Of a DNA stretch of 14,970 nucleotides, positions 1 to 7,306 are shown in pieces. The DNA lies in the NCBI GenBank assembly GCA_019415505.1, contig DXZC01000049.1:1-14970 (forward strand), in the 5' to 3' direction. The position numbers and the translations under genes are program-made. The notes beneath the pieces are model-generated. The model saw only the letters and a list, made by a program, of their open reading frames with translations. It had not been told where the DNA came from and made no database searches. The first letter of the stretch is position 1, and each line of letters opens with the position of its first letter. The stretch is from Peptococcaceae bacterium. Lineage in GTDB: Bacteria; Bacillota; Dehalobacteriia; UBA7702.

Positions 1-471
1 AAAAAAATAGTGGTGGCCTCCACCACCGGGGACACGGCCCAGCGCTTACTAGGCCAGGGCTTTGATGTTTCCGTTGTCACCCACCAGGCGGGCTATACCG
101 CCCCCGGCGCTCAGGAGATGACCCCGGAAACCAGGGACCTGCTTATCCAAGACGGTATGCAGGTAATTACCGGCACCCATTTTTTTGCCGGCGTGGACAG
201 GGCGGTTAACCGCAAGTTCCAGGGCATATACCCGGCGGAGCTCATGGCCCATACCTTGCGTTTATTGGGCCAGGGCTTTAAGGTCTGTGTGGAAATTGCA
301 ATCATGGCTATGGACGCTGGGCAAGTGCCGGCAAATAGGGAAATTATCGCCATTGGCGGTACGGCCAGAGGGGCGGATACTGCCATTATCATCACACCCG
401 CCCATTCACAGGATTTTTTTGCTACCGATGTTAAGGAGATTATTTGTCTGCCCAGAGGTCATAGGTCATGA
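1..471 (+). CDS. Stand-alone pyruvate kinase C-terminal (alpha/beta) domain protein, 5'-truncated by window
   Basis: The reading frame is open from base 1 (K-K-I-V-V-A-S-T-T-G...) and ends at TGA 469-471, giving 156 visible residues. The GTG at position 10 is probably internal, because the usual family start lies about 30 residues upstream. The motif IVVASTTGDTA and the later segments MDAGQVPANREIIAIGGTARGADTA and IICLPRGH match small proteins consisting only of the pyruvate kinase C-terminal domain (the COG1751 type). That domain is the allosteric module of pyruvate kinase. No TIM-barrel catalytic domain is visible here, so a pyruvate kinase reaction is unlikely, and the cellular role of such stand-alone copies is not established. 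The stop overlaps the start of ade as ATGA, which indicates translational coupling and one transcript. The promoter lies outside the window. Confidence 0.8.
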   Translation, partial: KKIVVASTTGDTAQRLLGQGFDVSVVTHQAGYTAPGAQEMTPETRDLLIQDGMQVITGTHFFAGVDRAVNRKFQGIYPAELMAHTLRLLGQGFKVCVEIAIMAMDAGQVPANREIIAIGGTARGADTAIIITPAHSQDFFATDVKEIICLPRGHRS

Positions 472-2159
472 GAGATATACAACAGCGAGAAAAATTACAA
501 AGGCGCCTAAATATCGCTAAGGGCGCAGCCCCTGCTGACCTGGTATTGCGACACGGTCGGCTTGTCAATGTTTTCAGCGGTTTAATAGAGGAAAAGGATA
601 TCGCCATAGCAGGTACAACCATTGCCGGGGTTGGCCAGTATGAGTCTGGCCGGCAAGTGGTGGACTTAGGCGGCAAATATGTCTTGCCCGGCTTGATAGA
701 CGCTCACATTCATGTGGAAAGCTCTCATCTGACTCCTTCATCCTTTGGGGACGCAGCCCTGGCCCATGGTACTACGTCAGTAATAGCCGACCCTCATGAA
801 ATCGCCAATGTGTTGGGTACCCCGGGGTTAGAGTTTATGTTTCAGGACGCCCTAGCCTCACCCTTAGACATTTTTTTCATGCTACCCTCCGCAGTACCCG
901 CCACAGCTCAGGAAACAGCCGGAGCGGAAATAAACGCCGCAACAGTGGAGTCGCTTTTTGCTGGGCCAATGCCCTTTTGGGGCCTGGGCGAGGTCATGAA
1001 CGCCCCCGGAGTAATACAGGGCGATCCCGAGGTTTTGGACAAAATCATCGCCGCTTCAGGCCGGGTTTTAGACGGCCATTACCCCGGCGGCACAGGTTTG
1101 AACCTCAATGCCTATTGCTCAGTGGGGATTAACTCCGACCATGAATCTGTTAGCCTGGCGGAGGCCCAAGAGAAGCTGGCCTTGGGCATGACCGTATTTA
1201 TACGGGAGGGCAGTTCCGCCCGGAACCTGGCAGCCTTATTGCCCTTAGTCAATGATGATAACTGGCCCTGTTTCTGCTTTTGCGCCGATGATCTCAGCGC
1301 CGCGGCTCTCAATAGCCAGGGGGATATTTTGCCCATGATCCGCCGTGCCGTGGCCCTGGGCCTATCCCCTCAGCGGGCGGTACAAATAGCTACCATTAAC
1401 CCAGCCCGGCATTACGGCCTCAGAAAACGTGGCGCCGTGGCCCCGGGCTATTGGGCGGACCTGGTCATAGTTGAGGATTTACAGGACTTTAACCTGGCCG
1501 CGGTTTATAAGAACGGCCAGGCTTATACCGGGAATTATCAGGCCCAAGCCATAACCCTGGGTAATGTTACGCTGCCGGATTTAAGCGGCTTAGACTTTCC
1601 CCAGCTGGCGGGCCATGAATTTGCCCGGGTGATCAAGGTATTGCCCACGGAAATAATCACCCCAGAAAAAATATATCCTGTTTCCCAGCTGCCGGCCTAC
1701 GATATTGCCAAGCTGATGATTTTAGAGCGCCATGGCAAAAACGGCAACCAAGCCTTCGGCCTGGTAGAGGGGAGCGGTTTAAAGCGGGGAGCCATAGCTT
1801 CTACCATCGCCCACGACAGCCATAATCTTTTGGTACTGGGTCAGGAGCCCAAGGAAATGGCCCTGGCCGCCCAAGCTTTAGCGGACCAAGGCGGCGGCGC
1901 TGTAGTTACTCTGGACGGCCAAGTTTTAGCCCGTATGCCCCTGCCGGTAGCCGGTTTGATGACTGGTCAAACAGCCTCCGCCACCGCTAAGGCGGAGGAG
2001 GAGTTGTCGGCGGCGGCCAGAAGATTGGGGCTTACTTTACCCGCGCCTTTAATGACCCTGTCCTTTTTAGCCCTGCCGGTGATACCGCAGCTAAAATTAA
2101 CTGATAAGGGCTTATTTGACGTGGAAAAGTTTACTTTTGTGCCATTATATTTTGACTGA
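468..2159 (+). CDS. ade: Adenine deaminase
   Basis: This 563-residue protein should deaminate adenine to hypoxanthine and ammonia in cytoplasmic purine salvage. It belongs to the amidohydrolase superfamily, and the length is normal for bacterial adenine deaminase. Metal-site and catalytic positions are visible in order: H80-I-H82 in GLIDAHIHVESS, E175 in GLGEVMNAPG, H204 in LDGHYPGG, H225 in SDHE and D274 in CADD. The motifs ADPHEIANVLG (about 108-118), MTVFIREGSSARNL (241-254) and ATINPARHYGL (308-318) are family hallmarks. The C-terminus FTFVPLYFD is also typical. The stretch after the catalytic Asp (DDLSAAALNSQGD) departs from the more usual DDxxPxDL...GH wording, so substrate preference could differ a little. 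The ATG at 468 overlaps the upstream stop, with an AGAGGT ribosome binding site at 454-459. A terminator follows directly. Confidence 0.95.
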   Translation: MRDIQQREKLQRRLNIAKGAAPADLVLRHGRLVNVFSGLIEEKDIAIAGTTIAGVGQYESGRQVVDLGGKYVLPGLIDAHIHVESSHLTPSSFGDAALAHGTTSVIADPHEIANVLGTPGLEFMFQDALASPLDIFFMLPSAVPATAQETAGAEINAATVESLFAGPMPFWGLGEVMNAPGVIQGDPEVLDKIIAASGRVLDGHYPGGTGLNLNAYCSVGINSDHESVSLAEAQEKLALGMTVFIREGSSARNLAALLPLVNDDNWPCFCFCADDLSAAALNSQGDILPMIRRAVALGLSPQRAVQIATINPARHYGLRKRGAVAPGYWADLVIVEDLQDFNLAAVYKNGQAYTGNYQAQAITLGNVTLPDLSGLDFPQLAGHEFARVIKVLPTEIITPEKIYPVSQLPAYDIAKLMILERHGKNGNQAFGLVEGSGLKRGAIASTIAHDSHNLLVLGQEPKEMALAAQALADQGGGAVVTLDGQVLARMPLPVAGLMTGQTASATAKAEEELSAAARRLGLTLPAPLMTLSFLALPVIPQLKLTDKGLFDVEKFTFVPLYFD

Positions 2160-2177
2160 GACAAAAAATTCTTTTTT

Positions 2178-2230
2178 AACCGGGAAACCTGAGAAATATC
2201 GGGATTTTCCCGGTTTTATTATTTTATTTT
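2178..2230 (+). terminator. Rho-independent terminator after ade
   Basis: A perfect 10-bp stem, AACCGGGAAA (2178-2187) with TTTCCCGGTT (2206-2215), encloses a loop that can form a further short CCTG/CGGG pairing. A T-rich tail, TTATTATTTTATTTT, follows. It begins 18 nt after the ade stop codon and closes the ade operon. Confidence 0.9.
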
Positions 2231-2241
2231 TCCGTGCTTTC

Positions 2242-2250
2242 TGCTATAAT
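2242..2250 (+). promoter_or_regulatory. Candidate extended -10 promoter (TGCTATAAT)
   Basis: TGC followed by a perfect TATAAT (2245-2250) forms an extended -10 element just after the ade terminator. There is no good -35 at 17 nt upstream (TTTTAT-like). Transcription would start near 2257, about 170 nt before the second promoter for the capA-like gene. It may give a longer capA leader or a small RNA. No experimental support can be seen from sequence. Confidence 0.4.
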
Positions 2251-2426
2251 AAAAAGGCAATAAATGGTAATGGGGTGTAATTTTCAATGGCCCCTTAACC
2301 CGCGAAATCAAAAGCCAGCAGCGGTTTTCCCTTTAGATAGGGGATAATACCTTATTTTTACTTAAATATGGGACCATTTTGTTTGGGATGACATAAAATA
2401 AAACAAGTTTTGGTCATATATTTCTC
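2251..2426 (+). other. Intergenic region with possible structured leader RNA
   Basis: No convincing ORF lies here. Several pairings are possible. AAATGGT (2262-2268) pairs with ACCATTT (2373-2379) and would close a domain of about 118 nt. Inside it, GGGG/CCCC around 2271-2294 and AACC-GC/GCGGTT (2297-2303 with 2321-2326) can also pair. This might be an RNA leader or a small RNA made from the extended -10 element at 2242-2250. I do not recognise a known riboswitch class, and short pairings like these can occur by chance. Confidence 0.2.
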
Positions 2427-2455
2427 TTGAGTTACTATTTACTATTTGTTATACT
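2427..2455 (+). promoter_or_regulatory. SigmaA-type promoter of capA-like gene
   Basis: TTGAGT (2427-2432) and TATACT (2450-2455) are separated by exactly 17 nt. The predicted start near 2462 leaves only about 16 nt of leader, which still contains the GGAGG ribosome binding site (2469-2473), four bases before the ATG at 2478. Confidence 0.75.
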
Positions 2456-2477
2456 ATGAAGAATTTCCGGAGGCGCT

Positions 2478-3752
2478 ATGAAAATTCACGACGAAGGCCA
2501 ATCGCCAAACTCCCACAGAAACCGTGGTCAACGCCAGGATAGGCGTAGAATAGCAATTATTATAGCTTCTATTGTAGCCATTCTTTTAATGATTTTTCTC
2601 CTGATTAAGGTAGTCAACGCCTTCAGTAGCTCCTTAGGATTTGAAGAACCGGAGAATACCGTGGCTTTGGAGTCCAGCGGTGACGCAGCCTCGGCAGATG
2701 ATGAGACCGCTACTGTTACCTTTATGGCTACAGGCGATAATTTAATTCATAATACCATTTATGAGCAGGCGGCAGCCCGGGCCAAGGGGGAAGGTTATGA
2801 TTTTTCCTATGCTTATGAGGCGGTTGCTCCCTTATTAGCCGATGCGGACCTGGCCTTTGTGAACCAGGAAACCCCGGTGGCTACCGCGGTATTTGAGCCC
2901 TCTAATTATCCCCTGTTTAATACCCCTAGCGAGTCTGTAACCGCCCTGCATGATATAGGCTTTAATTTATTTAATTTAGCCAGTAACCACACCCTGGATA
3001 AGGGCGTTAAGGGCATGGAAGCCACTATAGATTTTATTGATTCAGTGCCTAATAGCACCAATTTTGGGCTCTACCGCAATTACACTGACGAACACACCCC
3101 CAGATTGGTAGAGGTTAACGGCATAGTGTTTGCCTTTATTGGCGTCACGGAAATGACCAACGGCATACCCCTGCCCGTTGATACGGAAATGGATATCGTT
3201 TATACGGAACAGACCGATAAAATCCAGGCCATGATTACTGAGGCCGAGGCCCAAAGCGATGTGGTAGTGTTGTCGGTGCATTGGGGTGACGAAAATGTGC
3301 TGGCCGCGGCTGACCGCCAAAAGGAGATGGCAGCAGATTACGCCGCAATGGGCGCTGATTTAATCATTGGGCACCACCCCCACGTTTTACAGGAAATTGA
3401 GACTATAGTCACCGACGACGGCCGGGAGGTTCCCGTGGTATATTCCCTGGGGAACTTTATCTCCGCCATGTCCAACAAGTCCAATCATATTGGCGGCTTA
3501 TTTGGCTGTACAATTACCCAGGATCCCCAAAACGATACTATTGTTATTGATAATTTGAGTTTCACGCCACTAATTAACTACTTTACTGCTGGGTATGATA
3601 ATATGCGTGTAATACCTTTTTCTGACTTTACCGATGAAATGGCCGCTGCCCACGGTTTAGGTATTACCAGAGATTATGTGAACGATATTTTAGCCGAAAC
3701 CGTTGGTGTGGAACTATTAAATGGCGCCAAAGCCGCGGACTCCCCAGAGTAA
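2478..3752 (+). CDS. CapA-family membrane-anchored metallophosphatase-like protein
   Basis: The 424-residue protein has a basic cytoplasmic N-terminus, one membrane segment (about 25-48) and a low-complexity acidic linker (about 55-78). The extracytoplasmic domain that follows is of the bacterial CapA / poly-gamma-glutamate synthesis type (PF09587), which has a calcineurin-like metallophosphatase fold. Signature positions seen are ATGDNLIH (84-91), NQE (129-131), ASNH with DKG (168-176), HWGDE (268-272), GHHPHV (298-303) and YSLGNF (322-327). The anchor places it on the outer face of the cell membrane. The family includes CapA/PgsA of poly-gamma-glutamate capsule synthesis. No pgsB or pgsC partner is nearby and the gene stands alone with its own promoter and terminator, so a capsule role is not supported here. 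A general envelope phosphoesterase or polymer-handling role is equally possible. Confidence 0.85.
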   Translation: MKIHDEGQSPNSHRNRGQRQDRRRIAIIIASIVAILLMIFLLIKVVNAFSSSLGFEEPENTVALESSGDAASADDETATVTFMATGDNLIHNTIYEQAAARAKGEGYDFSYAYEAVAPLLADADLAFVNQETPVATAVFEPSNYPLFNTPSESVTALHDIGFNLFNLASNHTLDKGVKGMEATIDFIDSVPNSTNFGLYRNYTDEHTPRLVEVNGIVFAFIGVTEMTNGIPLPVDTEMDIVYTEQTDKIQAMITEAEAQSDVVVLSVHWGDENVLAAADRQKEMAADYAAMGADLIIGHHPHVLQEIETIVTDDGREVPVVYSLGNFISAMSNKSNHIGGLFGCTITQDPQNDTIVIDNLSFTPLINYFTAGYDNMRVIPFSDFTDEMAAAHGLGITRDYVNDILAETVGVELLNGAKAADSPE

Positions 3753-3805
3753 GCAGCGGTTTATGTTCTTTCCTCGGTAACGACAAAATAAATATTAAAA
3801 TATAT

Positions 3806-3836
3806 AAACCTGTCTTTGGCGGGTTTTTATATTTAG
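3806..3836 (+). terminator. Rho-independent terminator after capA-like gene
   Basis: AAACCTG (3806-3812) pairs with CGGGTTT (3820-3826), including one T-G wobble, around a 7-nt loop (TCTTTGG). The T-rich tail TTTTTATATTT follows. The stem is short but well formed and lies only 17 nt before the next gene's start, so it could also act as an attenuator for that gene. Confidence 0.65.
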
Positions 3837-3852
3837 GAAAGAAGGTAAAATT

Positions 3853-4857
3853 ATGAAAAGCAAGCTTAGCGGTATCTTATTTTGCTTGGTTTTGGCTGTT
3901 CCCGGTTACTTTCTGGGCAAGCAATTTCCCATTGTGGGCGGCCCGGTTTTCGGTATTCTCATTGGTATGGTAGTAGCTTATTGGCGTAGACCCCAGATTT
4001 TAGATGAAGGTATAAAATATACCTCTAAAAAAATATTGCAATATGCCATTATACTTTTAGGCTTTGGTATGAACCTTTTTGATGTTTTCCGGGTTGGCGC
4101 CCAAAGCCTGGTTATCATGGTATTTACCTTAGCGGCAGCTTTTTTAACGGCTTATTTCGCGGGCAAGGCTCTGAAGCTCCACGGCAACGTGCCTATCCTC
4201 ATTGGGGTAGGTACCGCCATCTGCGGCGGCTCGGCCATTGCCGCTACAGCGCCGGTTTTAAAAGCCAGCGACAAGGATATGGCTTTTTCCATATCCACAA
4301 TTTTTCTCTTTAATATAGCCGCTGTGTTCATTTTCCCCGCTTTAGGTCATCTTATGGGTATGGATAATATGAACTTCGGTATGTGGGCCGGGACTGCCAT
4401 TAACGATACCTCGTCAGTGGTGGCGGCGGGTTACGCTTATTCCGACGCTGCCGGGGATTACGCTACCATTGTTAAACTGACCAGAACCCTGATGATTGTA
4501 CCCATTACCTTGGTTTTGGCCCTCTGGGTCACGAACAAAGCCAAGAAAGAGGGGGGAGATGGCAAAGGGGATTACAGCATTAAAAAGATTTTCCCCTGGT
4601 TTATTTTAGGCTTCCTGGGCGCCTCCATTGTGGTTACCGGGGTTTCCGCCCTCAGCGACGCCGCCTTTACCACCAAAGCCTTTGATTTCCTCACCGGCGT
4701 GGGTAAATATCTCATTATCATGGCTATGACAGCCATTGGCCTTAATACCAAAATTAATGAATTGATTAAAAACGGGGTGCGTCCCATTGTGTTGGGCCTG
4801 TGCTGCTGGTTTGCCGTGGCGGTGGTTTCCTTGATTTGCCAGTATTTCATTTTATAG
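3853..4857 (+). CDS. YeiH-family putative sulfate exporter / UPF0324 membrane protein
   Basis: This 334-residue, very hydrophobic protein has about nine or ten membrane segments. It matches the YeiH/YadS-type family (PF03601), annotated in databases as putative sulfate exporters. Diagnostic stretches are GVGTAICGGSAIAATAPVLKA (about 118-138), GTAINDTSSVVAAG (180-193) and the C-terminal GLNTKINELIKNG. The length is typical. The substrate has been proposed as sulfate but is not firmly shown for most members. A GAAGG ribosome binding site (3841-3845) lies 7 nt before the ATG. I find no clear separate promoter between the upstream terminator and this start. No sulfur-metabolism genes or LysR regulator are adjacent, so the context does not settle the substrate. 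Confidence 0.85.
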   Translation: MKSKLSGILFCLVLAVPGYFLGKQFPIVGGPVFGILIGMVVAYWRRPQILDEGIKYTSKKILQYAIILLGFGMNLFDVFRVGAQSLVIMVFTLAAAFLTAYFAGKALKLHGNVPILIGVGTAICGGSAIAATAPVLKASDKDMAFSISTIFLFNIAAVFIFPALGHLMGMDNMNFGMWAGTAINDTSSVVAAGYAYSDAAGDYATIVKLTRTLMIVPITLVLALWVTNKAKKEGGDGKGDYSIKKIFPWFILGFLGASIVVTGVSALSDAAFTTKAFDFLTGVGKYLIIMAMTAIGLNTKINELIKNGVRPIVLGLCCWFAVAVVSLICQYFIL

Positions 4858-4873
4858 GACTTATCGCCGGCAC

Positions 4874-4902
4874 TTGCCAAGGTTTAGTCTTTGTGTTATA
4901 AT
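4874..4902 (+). promoter_or_regulatory. Promoter of SRP RNA gene
   Basis: TTGCCA (4874-4879) and TATAAT (4897-4902) are 17 nt apart. A TG one base before the -10 (TGT-TATAAT) makes it an extended -10 as well. The predicted start near 4909 is slightly upstream of the SRP RNA closing stem. This strength suits an abundant stable RNA. Confidence 0.8.
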
Positions 4903-4925
4903 AAATCGGTAAAACAGTTTTCATT

Positions 4926-5196
4926 TTGCTGTGCTAAGCGGGGAGTTAGCGGCGCCTTGTACCCACAATCCGCTATAGTGGGGCCGAATTCCTGTTGGAG
5001 GCTGTGTTGTTTTAGGTCTGCCTCATATAAGTGGCGTTGATGAGCGGGTCCCGTGCGACGGACAGCTATGAACCCCGTCAGGTCCGGAAGGAAGCAGCGG
5101 TAAGTAGTGTAGTTCGGGTGCCTCGGGAGTGCCTGATCGGAGTTAACTGTATGAGTAACGCTGGGGCAATTTCACTCGAAAACAGGTGCACAGCAA
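4926..5196 (+). ncRNA. ffs: Signal recognition particle RNA, long Firmicutes type with Alu domain
   Basis: The RNA scaffolds the signal recognition particle with Ffh and targets nascent membrane and secreted proteins. The apical domain holds the near-invariant GGTCCGGAAGGAAGCAGC (5081-5098, preceded by GTCA), with the GGAA tetraloop at 5086-5089 and the asymmetric loop that binds Ffh. The ends pair perfectly: TTGCTGTGC (4926-4934) with GCACAGCAA (5188-5196), giving about 271 nt. The 5' Alu-domain sequence, including the GGCGCCTTGTACCC and GTGTTGTTTTAGGTCTGCC stretches, is characteristic of clostridial long SRP RNAs. Exact mature ends depend on processing. Location directly upstream of dnaX is the usual Firmicutes arrangement. 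Confidence 0.96.
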
Positions 5197-5215
5197 CTAT
5201 TTTAATAATTATAAG

Positions 5216-5277
5216 GGGAAATGCTTCGCCGCTTTTGTGCGTATTTGTACGACGGCACACGGCATTTCCCATTTTTT
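5216..5277 (+). terminator. Rho-independent terminator of SRP RNA
   Basis: A perfect 9-bp stem, GGGAAATGC (5216-5224) with GCATTTCCC (5262-5270), is followed by a six-T run (5272-5277). The interior can add GTGC/GCAC and CGTA/TACG pairings with a TTTG loop. It lies about 20 nt after the SRP RNA end. Confidence 0.9.
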
Positions 5278-5393
5278 AGGAGTTATTTAGGAACTATTCA
5301 GTAGCAACTAGGAGCTATTAAGAGCTATTTAGGAACTATTCATTAGCTATTTAAGAGCTATCAGAAGCTATTTAGGAGCTATTAGGAGCGATT
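5278..5393 (+). repeat. Eleven-copy degenerate 10/11-nt tandem repeat (consensus AGGAGCTATTT) before dnaX
   Basis: Units begin at 5278, 5289, 5300, 5310, 5321, 5331, 5342, 5353, 5363, 5374 and 5384. Their lengths mix 10 and 11 nt, so the mean is 10.5 nt. Variants include AGGAACTATTC (two exact copies), AGAAGCTATTT and AGGAGCTATT. Many units carry a Shine-Dalgarno-like AGGAG or GGAGC. The last unit, AGGAGCGATT (5384-5393), is the actual ribosome binding site of dnaX, whose ATG starts at 5394. No ORF or clear promoter lies in the array. The first unit abuts the terminator T-run. Confidence 0.85.
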
Positions 5394-6959
5394 ATGGAAC
5401 ATCTCGCACTTTACCGGAAATGGCGGCCCCAAACCTTTGGCGCTTTAGTGGGTCAAGCTGAGAACGCTAAAATATTGCGGCATGGCGTGGCCCAGCACCG
5501 CCATGCTCACGCTTACCTTTTTTGCGGTACCAGGGGAACAGGTAAAACCAGTACTGCCCGGATTTTGGCCAAGGCTTTAAATTGCCAGAATCCCCAGGAC
5601 GGGGAACCCTGTAATCAATGCCCCTCTTGTCAGGCCATTACCACTGGCCGGGCTTTAGATGTTTTGGAGATTGACGCTGCCTCCAACCGAGGTATTGACG
5701 AGGTGCGGGACCTCTTGGAAAAGGTGCATTTTGTACCCGCTGAGGGTCGCTACAAAGTATATATAATCGATGAGGCTCATATGCTGACTACAGAAGCTTT
5801 TAACGCCTTGTTGAAAACCTTTGAGGAGCCTCCGGCCCATGTGATATTTATTTTAGCTACCACGGAGCCGCGAAAAATTCCCTTAACCATTCTCTCCCGC
5901 TGCCAACGCTATGACTTTAAACCCATTGACGAAGGGGCAATGGCGGCGGCTCTAAAATCTATAGCTGCCGAGGAGGGGCTGGATATAACAGATGAAGCCC
6001 TGCTTTTCCTGGCTCAGAAAGCTAAAGGCAGTATGAGGGACGCTCTCTCCCTCCTGGACCAAGGCATGGGAGCCGGAGAAGAGAGCTTAACTCTGGCTGG
6101 GTTGAGCCGCATTTTAGGCAGTGTGCTCACCGATTTTTGGCCGGGTTTTGTCCAGGATATCGCAAAGCGGGATATTGTCAGTCTCTTTGCCAGCCTGGAT
6201 ACCTTAGCGGCCGAGGGTAAGGATTTACGCACCCTTTTCAGCGATTTTCGGGAGCTGTTAGGCGATATGCTCTCCTATAATGGCGCTATGGACCAGGGCT
6301 ATGGTAAAATCGTGGCCAGTTGCCGCGGCAGTTTAACCCCGGAACAAATTATTGCCCTCCTCACTATACTGGGAGAGGGGGAAAGCGCTTTTCGCTATCA
6401 GCGGGATAATAAGGTGGTTTGTCGCTTCCTCCTGGCCAAGATGCTGCAAGAGCTTGGGAATATGCAGCGAACCCCAGTTGTGGCGAGAGAGGTTCAGCCG
6501 CCGGTGGCCGCGACTGCTACAGTTCCAGCACAGGCCTCAGTTTCGCCCCAGGCCCCAGCGCCGGCCCAGGCTGACCAATCAGTTAAACCGCAAGACCCGC
6601 CTCAACCAGTTAGCCCCCAGCCCCAGCCTATTGCGGCGGCTTCCCCTAGCGAGCAGCCAACTAAGGCCAAACAGCGGGTGATACCTGTTGATAATGACGA
6701 GGAAATTTGGAGCCAAATTTTGGCGGCGACCAAAAAAATATCTTCAAAAACCTACACCTGGCTCAGCCGTGGCCAGTTAGTTAAAATAACGGCACAGGAA
6801 GTTATTGTAGCCTATTATGATTCCGACGCCATGTACCGGGATAAAATGGAGCAGCCCGACCACCAGGCCGCGGTTCTCCAGGCAATATCCGAGGTTATGG
6901 CCAAGGAAATGCAATTTAAAATAGATAAGGGTAGAACAGAACCAAGTCTTTTTGATTAA
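5394..6959 (+). CDS. dnaX: DNA polymerase III subunit gamma/tau
   Basis: This 521-residue clamp-loader ATPase subunit of the replicative polymerase loads the sliding clamp and organises the replisome. The AAA+ module shows Walker A GTRGTGKT (45-52), zinc-binding cysteines C64, C73, C76 and C79, Walker B YIIDEAH (123-129), the sensor stretch ATTEPRKIP (155-163) and the SRC motif with its arginine finger (168-170). A collar domain follows, to about residue 360. A Pro/Ala/Gln-rich linker runs from about 365 to 430. A tau-type C-terminal domain (DEEIWSQILAATKK...) follows and ends in SLFD. An in-frame A7 run at 6732-6738 lies near codon 447. The start is fixed by the last repeat unit, AGGAG, 5 nt upstream. 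It is the first gene of a five-gene cluster, 14 nt ahead of ybaB. No separate promoter is obvious. Confidence 0.97.
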   Translation: MEHLALYRKWRPQTFGALVGQAENAKILRHGVAQHRHAHAYLFCGTRGTGKTSTARILAKALNCQNPQDGEPCNQCPSCQAITTGRALDVLEIDAASNRGIDEVRDLLEKVHFVPAEGRYKVYIIDEAHMLTTEAFNALLKTFEEPPAHVIFILATTEPRKIPLTILSRCQRYDFKPIDEGAMAAALKSIAAEEGLDITDEALLFLAQKAKGSMRDALSLLDQGMGAGEESLTLAGLSRILGSVLTDFWPGFVQDIAKRDIVSLFASLDTLAAEGKDLRTLFSDFRELLGDMLSYNGAMDQGYGKIVASCRGSLTPEQIIALLTILGEGESAFRYQRDNKVVCRFLLAKMLQELGNMQRTPVVAREVQPPVAATATVPAQASVSPQAPAPAQADQSVKPQDPPQPVSPQPQPIAAASPSEQPTKAKQRVIPVDNDEEIWSQILAATKKISSKTYTWLSRGQLVKITAQEVIVAYYDSDAMYRDKMEQPDHQAAVLQAISEVMAKEMQFKIDKGRTEPSLFD

Positions 6960-6973
6960 AAGGAGGAAATACC

Positions 6974-7297
6974 ATGGGTATGAACGGTGGCAATATGCAA
7001 AAGATGATGAAGCAAATGCAGAAAATGCAAAAGGATATGGAAAAAATGCAGGCGGAAATTGGCGCCCGCACTGTAGAGGCCTCGGTGGGGGGCGGCGCCG
7101 TTACCGTTGTGGCCAGCGGTAATCAGGAAATTAAAGCTGTGAAAATTAATCCCGACGCTGTAGATTTGGACGATATAGAAATGCTGGAGGACATGGTTTT
7201 GGGTGCTTGTAACGAAGCTTTGAAAAAAGCCCAGGAAATGATGACCACAGAGCTGAGCAAAATTACTGGCGGTATGAATATACCCGGCTTGTTCTAA
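6974..7297 (+). CDS. YbaB/EbfC-family nucleoid-associated protein
   Basis: This 107-residue protein is of normal length for the family. Such proteins bind DNA as dimers and are encoded between dnaX and recR in very many bacteria. The N-terminal region (about 8-35) is a Met/Lys/Gln-rich amphipathic helix (repeats such as MQKMQKDMEKMQ). The core reads VEASVGGGAVTVVASGNQEIKAVKINPDAVD, the usual YbaB strand region. The C-terminal helix covers LEDMVLGACNEALKKAQEMM, and the protein ends GGMNIPGLF. An excellent AGGAGG (6961-6966) sits 7 nt before the ATG. It is cotranscribed with dnaX and recR. The exact role, in chromosome organisation or recombination support, is not settled for the family. Confidence 0.95.
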   Translation: MGMNGGNMQKMMKQMQKMQKDMEKMQAEIGARTVEASVGGGAVTVVASGNQEIKAVKINPDAVDLDDIEMLEDMVLGACNEALKKAQEMMTTELSKITGGMNIPGLF

Positions 7298-7306
7298 GGA
7301 GTAACC

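Noticed and set aside
2478..3752. Naming the CapA-like gene capA or pgsA and inferring a poly-gamma-glutamate capsule locus
   Set aside because: No synthetase (PgsB/CapB) or PgsC/CapC gene lies nearby. The domain occurs in many envelope proteins of other function.
5031..5279. 82-codon ORF on the + strand across the SRP RNA, and a minus-strand ORF at 5078-5272
   Set aside because: They lie within the SRP RNA and its terminator, whose structure and signature fully explain the sequence.
5278..5393. CRISPR array as an explanation for the repeats
   Set aside because: Units are 10-11 nt, adjacent and degenerate with no spacers, and no cas gene is present.
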